NCBI GenBank assembly: GCA_902788315.1
Contig: CADAJS010000012.1
Span: 111,102-175,101 of the forward strand
Origin: an uncultured Bacteroidales bacterium
Lineage (GTDB): Bacteria > Bacteroidota > Bacteroidia > Bacteroidales > Bacteroidaceae
Reading direction: 5' to 3'
DNA: 64,000 nt
Shown: positions 9,201-17,151 of the stretch, in pieces
Numbering within the stretch: the stretch's first letter is position 1
How the letters are laid out: each line of letters opens with the position of its first letter
Notes under the pieces: generated by a model
What the model was told of the DNA's origin: nothing
The model's database searches: none
What the model saw: only the letters and a program-made list of their open reading frames with translations
Program-made: the position numbers and the translations under genes

Positions 9201-10885
9201 TGCTCTCCCTCGGCCAACAGCGCATCTTCGTTCTCGAAATGGGCTATCACCAGACAGTTGGTCACCGGGGTGTCGCCATTGTTCGACGAGCCTGCCAGTC
9301 CGCCCGAACTCCATGTGGTGATGCCTGCACCAAACGTACCGGCAAAAAGCACATTCGTAATCGGGCCTACGAACTTGCCGGCCACGCCGCCCAGGTCACC
9401 CTCTCCTCCTTGAATGAAGGCCTTGCTGTAGCTGTTTGAAAGCGAGGTCTTGTTCAGTGCATGTCCCACGATACTTCCCGTATGGGCAGCCGCTCCGGCA
9501 TTGGTGGATACGTTGCCGCTCTCGATGGCGATGCCAGTCAGCGTGGCGGCGTTGGTGGTGCCAAAGAGCATGCCGTTCAGGTTCGTGATGGGATAAAGTT
9601 GTCCGTCAAACGTTCCGCTGTAGTTTACGGCAATGGTGCCAATGGGCTGCCACTTGACGCCATCCATGTCGATTGGGGCCGTCAGTCGGGCATTCAGTGC
9701 GCCGTCTCCCACGTTCACCTTCGAGGCGAACCAGACGAGCTGTCCGGCTGTGCCTATCTGGTAGAAGCCATCCTCGCCTATAGTCATAAAGTCAGGGTCG
9801 GCCTCTCCGCACACCGAGCATACGCCGTCCACGAAGTTGTGCTTGTCCTGCGTGAAACCCTCGTCAGCATTCGAGTAGAAGGCCTCGTCATAGGGCGTGC
9901 CGTCGCAGTGCGCGCGCCCGTTCAAATATACTTGTCCGCGCGAGGGGTCGAGTGAGGGGAAAGTGTCCTCGCCCAGCATTTGGTACCAGACAATCTCGCT
10001 CTGGTCGCCATTCAGCTGATAAGTGAGCTTTCCGCTCTCGATATCCTGAGCATCGATGGCAGCGGAGCCCGCCAGTGCCGCGGTGATGTTTTCGTAGCCC
10101 TCTGCCTGTTCCTCATCCGTAAGCGAGAGTGGCAGGTAGTAGCAATTCTCGGCCGTGAGCGTGCCATTGGCGCGCCCCAGCAAGTTGGTCACCACGTTCG
10201 TCAGCCCATACGAGGCACGCAGGGCGGCATCCTTCACCAGCAACTTGCCCAGGAAGGCACTATTGCGCATCGTGGTGGCCGCTGCATTCCATCCGATGAG
10301 GGGGGCAATGTTACATGCCACATTGCTTCGCATCGTGCCCGTATAGATGCAGTTCTCGATTATAACGCCCGCTACGGAGGGGCGTGCCACGAGGCCGCTC
10401 AGTGCCGAGTCGCCGGCATAGAGTCCTACCATCGTGACATTACTTATCACGTTGCGGATGGTCACTGCGGCTTCCACTCGTCCGGCCAACGCCCCCGAGC
10501 GCACCGAGCGAGCTTCAAAGATTCCGTCGAGGCGCAAGTTACTGATGTAGCCTTTCAGATAGGCGAACAGACCCGAGGGGTCCTGAGCCGGTGCGCTCTC
10601 GCCCGTCCACTGGAGGGTTATGCAATGGCCCTGCCCGTCAAAGTGGCCCGAGAAGGCTGTGGCCAGCGTCTGGCCGATCATGGGCTGGTCGGCATCGGCC
10701 ACGATGTCGGCCGTCAGCACAGCATCCACAGCCGTCTCTCCGCCGTTCACCAACTCGGCAAAAGCCCTGAGGTCGGCAGCCGAGGAAATCTGGTACACGC
10801 CGTCCACCAATTCGATGGCCCATGCAGGTGCAGAGAAGCACAGCAGCATCATTAAAGCCACCACATTACGTAAAAGTTTCTCCAT
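6299..10885 (-). CDS. Giant secreted GLUG-repeat surface protein with T9SS-type C-terminus (paralogue B)
   Basis: A protein of 1528 residues, paralogous to the next gene downstream. Signal peptide about 1-23 (PAWA). Modules: a first-type GLUG block (about 24-290); one Cys linker (HCDGTPY near 327, GVCSVCG near 354); a second-type GLUG block (about 360-620); a helical segment; the carbohydrate-binding-like domain (about 830-1012, again GWEYTKTGSTF); a helical segment; then a first-type GLUG block (about 1178-1440, GGLVGWNPNDV) rather than the second type found there in paralogue A; and a C-terminal sorting-type tail (VNVYDIQGRL to MYILGGKKVLK). Function is probably surface display and binding, by inference. 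The C-terminal block resembles the N-terminal block of paralogue A more than its own N-terminal block, which suggests module shuffling. Its own terminator at 6218-6247 suggests separate transcription of the two genes. Confidence 0.75.
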   Translation of the reverse strand: MEKLLRNVVALMMLLCFSAPAWAIELVDGVYQISSAADLRAFAELVNGGETAVDAVLTADIVADADQPMIGQTLATAFSGHFDGQGHCITLQWTGESAPAQDPSGLFAYLKGYISNLRLDGIFEARSVRSGALAGRVEAAVTIRNVISNVTMVGLYAGDSALSGLVARPSVAGVIIENCIYTGTMRSNVACNIAPLIGWNAAATTMRNSAFLGKLLVKDAALRASYGLTNVVTNLLGRANGTLTAENCYYLPLSLTDEEQAEGYENITAALAGSAAIDAQDIESGKLTYQLNGDQSEIVWYQMLGEDTFPSLDPSRGQVYLNGRAHCDGTPYDEAFYSNADEGFTQDKHNFVDGVCSVCGEADPDFMTIGEDGFYQIGTAGQLVWFASKVNVGDGALNARLTAPIDMDGVKWQPIGTIAVNYSGTFDGQLYPITNLNGMLFGTTNAATLTGIAIESGNVSTNAGAAAHTGSIVGHALNKTSLSNSYSKAFIQGGEGDLGGVAGKFVGPITNVLFAGTFGAGITTWSSGGLAGSSNNGDTPVTNCLVIAHFENEDALLAEGEHAAFIGWCHANTVTNSYAIAATESRIGFTKLCGGSTNWTLAGGTTFVDEEQLASGEVAWKLNDQQFADVAWYQTVGSDEHPTLDSTHEVVYPTVNGYASAGVGNFDQMRKSLIDAELDYCNNAVANVDVKAIYQTALKELENITERDAFIDAYTALKTLRADVEKSEQDYARFDDAVQDIYQKALESSIGGPDMEFLLDYIENEYDPSEDYPRGSYPYIMATMTLNGEQLAAETDFVSQLWLTAQKNGYKAGDEISSMFANHNLSDGFSGWEYTKTGSTFTTGGVKEVMPTAESWNATFVLSQTVTGLTDGYYQLEVNAAFRAAGDLYNTNYAAWAYMNANETLVMTEGEDVVSEDDARDLENCYINGGQLTDEEGNHVGAYDYYYEDADNSIYGYVPYGPLSCSYAFKGGRYVNTIVAQVTDGSLTVGLKLPGTGQTADWMGFGNFRVTYLGGADSDLTSNAYDTMLAGMVARSNTILAYKGSSGTDFAAKPEFCAALRAELEEEIADVTAATTINQKQALAQRFAETFRAIYDCKKAYVNYMNYVEVLFNTAWAQAASDPQLAEGTMLVELQDFMDNVFAPKWENGTYTQQEAEEMNDLKSLALYEYFYSIPLDIVDGKYQITSADDLKALARIVNFGSSAVNAVLTADITIGSDQAMIGTIDNPYRGNFDGQGHTITFENVEWQQPNSDASEASGLFAHLAGNVSNLYLNGEITTYGMRTGVLAGRLEDSSIITNVVTNVTLRPMVNGDTAASLLVSRPSAGSSQIINCMALGGIYTETGSNAGGLVGWNPNDVKTTIQNSVMLGVMQVAPTSATTPTDLIGRCLESNAPIVLNNVFYITHAENTNVERIWKGAAAVTAEAVSDGELCYRLNGDQSEIVWFQTLTEDAYPVPDDRHLVVMVDENGRFYNDGQAIGQVKLEQYLPSVVNVYDIQGRLVRSGVDVRNALKDIPQGMYILGGKKVLK

Positions 10886-10982
10886 AACAATAGTTTTTTG
10901 AAGGGGTTAAAATTATATTTATCTACCTCTGTATTTATCCTGTTATTCAAACCAATTGCCCCAAAACATCATTACATCGCTG

Positions 10983-10990
10983 CAAATTTA
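10983..10990 (-). promoter_or_regulatory. Putative -7 promoter element of paralogue B
   Basis: CAAATTTA on the plus strand is TAAATTTG on the minus strand, a match to TAnnTTTG about 100 bp upstream of the start at 10885. A CAAA at 11015-11018 could be a -33 element but is 24 bp away, which is longer than usual. Confidence 0.4.
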
Positions 10991-11229
10991 TATTATTCTG
11001 ACATTAGATACGGTCAAATATTAGTTATTTTTAAAATACACATTATTCAACCACTCGGCATGGAGTGCGGAGTTTAGGGGTAAGGAAGGGTTCAGACCAC
11101 TTTCTAAATTCTTACTAAAGTATCGAAAGGCCCCTTATTGCAAAATGCAAAAAGCGAACGCGACGCAAAACATCAAACTCGTTGGATGCTATGCCAAGCA
11201 AATGAATCACTCAAAAGACGACCATACGC

Positions 11230-11260
11230 TTGGTAATCTCAATATTATCTTGTAACTTTG
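11230..11260 (+). promoter_or_regulatory. Promoter of the GH2 gene
   Basis: TTGG (11230-11233), 19 bp, then TAACTTTG (11253-11260) is a good Bacteroidetes promoter. Transcription should begin near 11267, so a start codon at 11258 is excluded and ATG 11294 is supported. The rest of the divergent gap 10886-11229 shows no gene. Confidence 0.65.
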
Positions 11261-11293
11261 TGGTGGAAAAAAGAAAAAAAAAAGAAATCCGAC

Positions 11294-14137
11294 ATGAACA
11301 AGCACCTTGCCATAGCACTCACGATTATATCAGTGGCTCATCTGCAGACACTCGCGCAGGAACATACGCAGGAGTTCCCCATCAACTTCGGTCTGACGAG
11401 CACGCTACCAGACAGCATGTTGCCCACCTCGAAGGCTGCACCCACCCCCACGGCGAGGAAACCCAAGAGAAAGCCCGCGACACGGCTGGAGCCACAGACG
11501 GAGAACACCTGGCTCATCACCGGCGGTTGGGAACTGTCCGAGGCCGACGCAGTGGTAGCCGCAGAGGGAAGCATCTTCGATGACGGATACGACACCTCGC
11601 AGTGGTTCGACGCAGTGGTGCCCGGTACCGTGCTGACCACCCTGGTGGAGGCCGGTCTGTATCCCGACCCCTACTACGGACTGAACAACATGTCCATCCC
11701 CGACGACCTGTGCCGCAAGGAATGGTGGTACAGAACCACATTCCCACGACCGCAGGCTCGTGACGGAAAGATGTGGCTCATCCTGGACGGCATCAACTAC
11801 CGGGCCGACATATGGCTCAACCGCCACAAGTTGGGAACCCTCAGCGGAGCCTTCGTGCAGGGCCGTTTCGACATCACCCAGTTGCTGGCCGACCGCAACG
11901 TGCTGGCCGTAAAGATTTATCCACCTCAGAACCCAGGCATTCCCCATGAGCAGTCGAGCAAGTCGGGCTGCGGTCCCAACGGCGGACAGCTCTGCTTCGA
12001 CGGACCCACATTCATCAGTTCGGAGGGTTGGGACTGGATTCCCGGCATCCGCGACCGCAACATCGGCATCTGGCAGGAAGTGCGCTTGAAGCAGACGGGC
12101 GACATCATCGCCGATAGCCCGCAGATCGTCACCGACCTGCCACTGCCATCCACAGACCGTGCCGACCTCACCGTGGCCCTCGACCTGGCCAACCATGCCT
12201 CCACAGCCAAACAGCTCATGCTAAAGGGGGAAATGGACGGCAACATACGCTTCGAATACCCCGTAACACTCGGACCCGGAGAGCAGAAGACCGTGAAACT
12301 CACTCCCGACCAGGTGCCGGCACTCAGAATTGAGAAGCCACGCCTATGGTGGCCCAACGGATACGGCTCGCAGGAGATGTACACGATGCGCCTCAGCGTC
12401 ATGGACGGTAATCGCTGCTCCGACGAGCTCAGCGTCCCCTTCGGCATCCGCGAACTGAGCTACGAACTGAGCGTATGGCACGAGAGAGAGGGCGAGCTAC
12501 GCATTGACTACTCCCCTACCGACCAGATGCCACAGGGCACCATCCCCTTCACCTCAGTCCCGGCACACAGCACGAAGGAGGAGCAGGTGGTCATCGCCCA
12601 GCTGCTGCCGGGGACGGACGTCACACGCCTGCGCCGCATCGAGCCCGACGGCACGGCACCCTATCTCGTGATACGCTGCAACGGCCGGCGCATTTTCTGC
12701 CGGGGAGGTAACTGGGGCATGGACGACGGCATGAAACGCGTCCGTCGCGAACGTCTGGAACCCGCATTTCGCCTGCATCAGGAGGCCGGATTCAACATGG
12801 TACGAAACTGGACTGGAGAGAATACCGAGGAGCTCTTCTACACCCTCTGCGACCAGTACGGAATGCTCGTGTGGAACGACTTCTGGCTCTCCACCGAGGG
12901 TTTCAATCAGAACGTCAACGACGAAGCACTCTTCGCCGAGAATGCCCGACAGGTGGTGCGCCGCTTCCGCAACCACCCCTCCATCGCCGTATGGTGTCCG
13001 CGCAACGAAGGTTACGCACCCACTTCACTCAACCGGCGACTCGTGGAAATCATCGAGCGTGAGGACGGCACACGTCACTACAACCCCAACTCGCGCTACA
13101 TGAATCTGCGACCCAGCGGCCCATGGCAGCACCGTCCCGACATCGCCGACTATCACACCCAGATAGCTGGAGGATTCTCCACAGAGCTGGGAGCCCCCTC
13201 CGTGCCCACCGCCGAGACGATGGAAAAGTTCATCCCACAATCGGAACGATGGCCCAGGAGCGACACCTGGAACTATCACGACCTACACGGCGGCCTTCCC
13301 GAATATTGCAACGCCATCGACACGATGTACGGCCCCTCCAGCTCCATGACCGAATTCTGCAAGAAAGCCCAGATGGTGAACTATGACCGCTATCGCGCCA
13401 TGTTCGAGGCATGGAATAGCCACCTGTGGCAGTCCACATCAGGCCTGCTGCTCTGGATGACCCATCCCGCATGGCCCAGCCTGGAGTGGCAGACGTATTC
13501 GTGGGACTTCGAGACACACGGGTCCTACTTCGGCAGCCGCAAGGCATGCGAGCCCCTGCACGTACAGCGAAACCCACACGACGGGAAGGTCATCGCTGTA
13601 AACATTTCATCGGACGATACAGGGCCACTCCGAGTAGTGGCCACACGCTACACGCTCTCTGGCAAACAGCTCGCCCGACAGGAGGCAAGGCTGAAGTCAC
13701 TCCCAGCCAACTCAATCAGCGAAGCTTTCACCCTGGAACGCTACGACGGCAAAGCATGCATCATTGAGCGCCTGGAACTCTACGCCGGAAACCGACGGCT
13801 CTCGCTCAACGATTATCTCACCACCGCCTCGGGCCACTTCCACGAACTTAACCTAACGCCGCCCGCCACGTTGAAAGCACGTACGCGAAAGAGCGTTGAC
13901 AGCTGGATTAGCGTGGAGGTAGAGAACCCCAGCAAGAGCACCGCTGTGTCCGTAAAATTCAACATCCGTCGTCAAGACAATGGCCAAGCCGTACTCCCCG
14001 CCTACATCAGCGACGGATACATCCATCTGCTCCCCAGGGAGAAACGCCTGATCACCATCGACTGCGCCAGCCTCGACGGCACTGCACTCTATGCTGAAGG
14101 CTACAACGTAGCGCGCCAGCAACTCATCACTTTCTGA
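11294..14137 (+). CDS. Glycoside hydrolase family 2 (beta-mannosidase / exo-beta-glucosaminidase type), exported
   Basis: A protein of 947 residues from ATG 11294. An earlier in-frame ATG at 11258 overlaps the promoter and would bury the signal peptide (MNKHLAIALTIISVAHLQTLA). The N-terminal sugar-binding jelly roll carries VPGTVLTTLVEAGLYPDPYY and YGLNNMSIPDD, typical of the exo-acting GH2 subgroup. The barrel carries the acid/base Glu at about 572 (VWCPRNEG) and the likely nucleophile Glu at about 631 (GFSTELGAPS). GH2 enzymes remove terminal beta-linked sugars from glycans. The exact substrate (mannoside, glucosaminide or other) cannot be read here. The gene is divergent from the GLUG surface proteins and followed by a strong hairpin, so it seems to be a single-gene unit. 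A periplasmic location is inferred from the signal peptide. Confidence 0.85.
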   Translation: MNKHLAIALTIISVAHLQTLAQEHTQEFPINFGLTSTLPDSMLPTSKAAPTPTARKPKRKPATRLEPQTENTWLITGGWELSEADAVVAAEGSIFDDGYDTSQWFDAVVPGTVLTTLVEAGLYPDPYYGLNNMSIPDDLCRKEWWYRTTFPRPQARDGKMWLILDGINYRADIWLNRHKLGTLSGAFVQGRFDITQLLADRNVLAVKIYPPQNPGIPHEQSSKSGCGPNGGQLCFDGPTFISSEGWDWIPGIRDRNIGIWQEVRLKQTGDIIADSPQIVTDLPLPSTDRADLTVALDLANHASTAKQLMLKGEMDGNIRFEYPVTLGPGEQKTVKLTPDQVPALRIEKPRLWWPNGYGSQEMYTMRLSVMDGNRCSDELSVPFGIRELSYELSVWHEREGELRIDYSPTDQMPQGTIPFTSVPAHSTKEEQVVIAQLLPGTDVTRLRRIEPDGTAPYLVIRCNGRRIFCRGGNWGMDDGMKRVRRERLEPAFRLHQEAGFNMVRNWTGENTEELFYTLCDQYGMLVWNDFWLSTEGFNQNVNDEALFAENARQVVRRFRNHPSIAVWCPRNEGYAPTSLNRRLVEIIEREDGTRHYNPNSRYMNLRPSGPWQHRPDIADYHTQIAGGFSTELGAPSVPTAETMEKFIPQSERWPRSDTWNYHDLHGGLPEYCNAIDTMYGPSSSMTEFCKKAQMVNYDRYRAMFEAWNSHLWQSTSGLLLWMTHPAWPSLEWQTYSWDFETHGSYFGSRKACEPLHVQRNPHDGKVIAVNISSDDTGPLRVVATRYTLSGKQLARQEARLKSLPANSISEAFTLERYDGKACIIERLELYAGNRRLSLNDYLTTASGHFHELNLTPPATLKARTRKSVDSWISVEVENPSKSTAVSVKFNIRRQDNGQAVLPAYISDGYIHLLPREKRLITIDCASLDGTALYAEGYNVARQQLITF

Positions 14138-14151
14138 AAGTAGCCAGAAAA

Positions 14152-14203
14152 CTCGGAGTACTTGGATTACTCGGGAAACTTGGAGTAATCAGAGTACTCC
14201 GAG
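14152..14203 (+). terminator. Long inverted repeat, terminator of the GH2 gene
   Basis: Two 21-bp arms (14152-14172 and 14183-14203) match at 19 of 21 positions around a 10-bp loop, starting CTCGGAGTACT. A T-rich stretch (TATTCCTTTG) follows. It lies 15 bp past the GH2 stop. Confidence 0.7.
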
Positions 14204-14246
14204 TATTCCTTTGATCTTTCAAATAAGGAAAAACTTGCATTTTCGC

Positions 14247-14277
14247 TTTGCTCTTTGCCCGACTTTTCGTACCTTTG
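14247..14277 (+). promoter_or_regulatory. Promoter of the DUF4199-GT2 gene row (extended class)
   Basis: TTTG (14247-14250), exactly 19 bp, TACCTTTG (14270-14277). Upstream, GAAAAAC begins 19 bp before the TTTG, as in several other promoters of this window. The start codon follows 22 bp after the -7 element. Confidence 0.75.
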
Positions 14278-14299
14278 CAGACTGAATAGTCTGAGAGAA

Positions 14300-14890
14300 A
14301 TGAGCAACGAAACTTTCAACCCCGCCGAAGCAAGGGCCATCGCCGCCCGAAGCGGTCTGCTAATGGGAGCATTATGGACGGGAAGCTTCCTGGCCTCCAT
14401 CCACTCCTTCGATTACCCCATGCTGGGCCATCTGGGCAATCTGATGGCACTACTCTCAATCGTGGTGCTCGCGAGCATCCTGCGCTCCTACGGACGACAC
14501 CACACGGGCTTCACCTTCCTGCGCCGCTGGTGGACAGCATGGAACACCTGCATGTACGGCTCGCTCATCACCACACTCGTCCAATACCTCTACTTCCGTT
14601 TCCTCGACGGCGGACATTTGATGCAGTCCGTAACCCGCATGCTTGAGAAGCCCGAATTCAGAGAGGCACTCGAGAGCGTGTCGCCCGGCACAGACCCCAC
14701 ACAGATGCTCGAGGCATTGGAACAGATGAATACGGGCGACATGATTGTGAGCCTGCTCACTTTCAACCTCCTGGCTTCGCTCCTGGCCTCCGTTGTCGCT
14801 GCTCTGTTCTCGCCGACCCATCCCGTCAGGGAAGAAGGAGAAACAAATAACCCACAGCAAGACGGCACCCCGCCCTCCCGTGGAGAATGA
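14300..14890 (+). CDS. DUF4199 family inner-membrane protein
   Basis: A protein of 196 residues from ATG 14300; the open frame upstream overlaps the promoter. Three or four hydrophobic segments are visible (about 16-34, 37-56, 80-97 and 155-172), with a soluble insert rich in Glu and Met between them. The pattern (NPAEARAIAARSGLLMG at the start, YFRFLDGG in the middle) matches the DUF4199 family of Bacteroidetes, which commonly sits directly before a family 2 glycosyltransferase, as here. Its function is unknown. The neighbour suggests a role with a lipid-linked sugar, but that is inference. Confidence 0.7.
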   Translation: MSNETFNPAEARAIAARSGLLMGALWTGSFLASIHSFDYPMLGHLGNLMALLSIVVLASILRSYGRHHTGFTFLRRWWTAWNTCMYGSLITTLVQYLYFRFLDGGHLMQSVTRMLEKPEFREALESVSPGTDPTQMLEALEQMNTGDMIVSLLTFNLLASLLASVVAALFSPTHPVREEGETNNPQQDGTPPSRGE

Positions 14891-14976
14891 AGGATGCCGC
14901 TCGGCTCTGCCGCTTTTTCGACACCTGCTGCGGCAGGCAGAAGCGACCAAAGGTCGAGCGCGCCTTTTGCGCGAAG

Positions 14977-15018
14977 AATTATGAATTATGAATTGCGAAT
15001 TGTGAATTACGAATTGAC
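14977..15018 (+). repeat. Six tandem 7-bp AATTnnG repeats before the GT2 start
   Basis: AATTATG, AATTATG, AATTGCG, AATTGTG, AATTACG and AATTGAC follow one another without gaps. The ATG at 14981 opens a 13-codon frame whose TAA (15020-15022) ends one base before the GT2 start at 15024. Coupled translation is therefore possible. A hairpin (14907-14913 with 14930-14936) precedes the repeat. Confidence 0.8.
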
Positions 15019-15023
15019 ATAAG

Positions 15024-15980
15024 ATGGATATATCGGTAATCATCCCCCTGTACAACGAAGAAGAATCCCTGCCCGAACTGTTCCAGTGGATTCAGCGAGT
15101 GATGAACGAGAACGGTTTCAGTTACGAAGTCATATTCGTGGACGACGGCAGCACCGACAGCTCGTGGAGCGTAATCCAGCGCCTCAAGGCCGAGAGCCCA
15201 GACACGGTGCACGCCATCAAGTTCCGCCGCAACTATGGCAAGAGCCCGGCACTTTACTGCGGATTCGCAGCCGCCCAAGGAGATGTGGTCATCACCATGG
15301 ACGCCGACCTCCAGGACTCGCCTGACGAGATACCCGCCCTCTACCGCATGATACGCCAAGAGGGATACGACCTGGTGAGCGGCTACAAGCAGAAACGCTA
15401 CGACCCACTCTCGAAGACACTGCCCACCAAACTCTTCAATGCCACAGCCCGGCGAGTGAGCGGCATCAAGAATCTGCACGACTTCAACTGCGGACTGAAG
15501 GCCTATCGCCGCGAAGTGGTCAAGCACATCGAGGTTTACGGCGAGATGCACCGATACATCCCCTATCTGGCCAAGGCGGCCGGTTTCACACGCATCGGCG
15601 AGAAGACCGTACACCATCAGGCACGCAAGTTCGGAAAATCCAAGTTCATGGGATGGAACCGCTTCGTCAATGGATATCTCGACCTGCTCTCGCTATGGTT
15701 CCTCGACAGTTTCGGGCTCAAGCCGATGCACGTCTTTGGCTTCATCGGCACTCTGATGTTCCTGCTCGGATTCATCGCCGTGACCGTGGTGGGCGCCACC
15801 AAGCTATACTATCTGCATACAGGCACGGCACACCCGCTCGTCACCGACAGTCCCTACTTCTACCTGGCACTGACGATGATGATCCTGGGCACACAGCTCT
15901 TCGTGGCCGGATTCCTGGGCGAGCTCATCAGCCGCAACGCGCCCGAGCGCAACAACTATCAAATAGAAACACAATTCTGA
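15024..15980 (+). CDS. Family 2 glycosyltransferase, polyprenyl-phosphate type
   Basis: A protein of 318 residues. The GT-A nucleotide-sugar domain is clear: VIIPLYNEEESLPEL near the N-terminus, VDDGSTDSSW near 40, and DADLQDSPDEIP near 93 with the metal-binding Asp. The C-terminus has two transmembrane helices (about 232-256 and 275-300). This layout is that of DPM1/GtrB-like enzymes, which move a sugar from a nucleotide donor to undecaprenyl or dolichyl phosphate at the inner membrane. The sugar is not predictable. It follows a DUF4199 gene and is preceded by the 7-bp repeat that may couple its translation. Confidence 0.85.
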   Translation: MDISVIIPLYNEEESLPELFQWIQRVMNENGFSYEVIFVDDGSTDSSWSVIQRLKAESPDTVHAIKFRRNYGKSPALYCGFAAAQGDVVITMDADLQDSPDEIPALYRMIRQEGYDLVSGYKQKRYDPLSKTLPTKLFNATARRVSGIKNLHDFNCGLKAYRREVVKHIEVYGEMHRYIPYLAKAAGFTRIGEKTVHHQARKFGKSKFMGWNRFVNGYLDLLSLWFLDSFGLKPMHVFGFIGTLMFLLGFIAVTVVGATKLYYLHTGTAHPLVTDSPYFYLALTMMILGTQLFVAGFLGELISRNAPERNNYQIETQF

Positions 15981-15995
15981 AAGCGAAACCGCGAG

Positions 15996-16472
15996 ATGAA
16001 ACGCGCTATAACCATAATGCTGCTCTCAATGCCCCTGTGGCTGATGATGTCGTGCGAGGAAATCGACTGCTCGCTCTACAACACCGTCACACTGTATGCC
16101 GGATTCTACAACGACGGAAAGAACGTCGCAATCACAGACACGCTCACCATCACCTCCGGACGCGAGAACCGAGTGCTGCTAAACCGCATGACGGGAGCCA
16201 ACGGATGGGAGATACCACTGAGCTACTGGCAGCAGGAGGACACACTCACCCTGCACGTTAACGGCTTGGACTACAGCATCGAGGACACCGTATGGATCCG
16301 AAAGACCAACACGCCACACTTCGAGTCGCCCGATTGCCCCACAAACATGTTCCACGAAATCAGCGCGGTGACATCCACCCACCACTTCATCGACTCTATC
16401 ACAGTCATCAAAGCATCCGTAGACTATGCACAAATCGAGAATATTCAACTACATCTCTTTGGCACTCCTTAG
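15996..16472 (+). CDS. DUF6452 family lipoprotein
   Basis: A protein of 158 residues with a lipoprotein signal (PLWLMMSC, Cys at 20), so probably anchored in the envelope. The mature part is beta-rich with no known catalytic motif. The sequence (EEIDCSLYNTV, WIRKTNTPHFESPDCP) and the pairing with the next gene fit the DUF6452/DUF6048 pair conserved in Bacteroidales. Its 3' end overlaps the next gene by 47 bp, which indicates one operon and coupled translation. Function unknown. Confidence 0.65.
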   Translation: MKRAITIMLLSMPLWLMMSCEEIDCSLYNTVTLYAGFYNDGKNVAITDTLTITSGRENRVLLNRMTGANGWEIPLSYWQQEDTLTLHVNGLDYSIEDTVWIRKTNTPHFESPDCPTNMFHEISAVTSTHHFIDSITVIKASVDYAQIENIQLHLFGTP

Positions 16473-17151
16473 CCTCCTCACGCTGCAGAGCGCCAGAGCA
16501 GCCCGACGCAGCAGTGACAGCGATGTGCTCATTGCCGGCAATGCCCCACTCTTCGGGGGATTTGCCGTGTCGGCCGACCTCGTAGGGTTCTCGATGAAAG
16601 CCTTCGACTCGAAGTTCGCCAACATGGAGGTCGCCGCTCGCATCAACCTGCTCGAGAAATACTTTCCCATCGCAGAACTGGGCATCGGCGACTGCGACAA
16701 AAGCGGTAGCGAAAACGACAACCACTTCGCCGTAACCTCGCCATACTTCCGCGTAGGAATGGATTACAACTTCAACCAGAAGCTCAACGGGAACCGCCTC
16801 TTCGGCGGCTTGCGCTACGGATACAGCAAGTACCAGTACGACTTCACCTCACCCGACTTCACCGATGCCGCCTATGGTACATCATCCACGCTCCGCCTCA
16901 CAGACCTCGACGGACGTAACCAGTGGCTCGAACTCGTCGTCGGCGTGGAGACCAAGCTATGGAGCATCATCCGCCTGGGATGGAACGTCCGCTACAAGTT
17001 CCGCCTCGCGCAGCGAGTCTCCGAACACGGCGAACCCTGGTTCGTGCCCGGCTTCGGAAAGAACGACGGCACGGCCTTCGGAGGCACCGTAAACCTCACC
17101 TTCGACATCGGAAAGACCGCACGAAAACAAATAAAGAAGAAGACAGAATGA
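16426..17151 (+). CDS. DUF6048 family outer-membrane barrel-like protein
   Basis: A protein of 241 residues with a signal peptide (cleavage near SARA). The mature part alternates polar and hydrophobic residues and is rich in aromatic residues and Gly (YFRVGMDYNF, LFGGLRYGYS), ending in a strand with VNLTFDIGK, like a small outer-membrane beta-barrel. It fits DUF6048, which accompanies DUF6452 proteins. The start lies inside the previous gene and the stop overlaps the next start (ATGA at 17148-17151). Function unknown. Confidence 0.65.
   Translation: MHKSRIFNYISLALLSLLTLQSARAARRSSDSDVLIAGNAPLFGGFAVSADLVGFSMKAFDSKFANMEVAARINLLEKYFPIAELGIGDCDKSGSENDNHFAVTSPYFRVGMDYNFNQKLNGNRLFGGLRYGYSKYQYDFTSPDFTDAAYGTSSTLRLTDLDGRNQWLELVVGVETKLWSIIRLGWNVRYKFRLAQRVSEHGEPWFVPGFGKNDGTAFGGTVNLTFDIGKTARKQIKKKTE

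Noticed and set aside
12554..12976. Antisense open frames inside the GH2 gene.
   Set aside because: They mirror the codon bias of the GH2 gene and have no promoter or family likeness.
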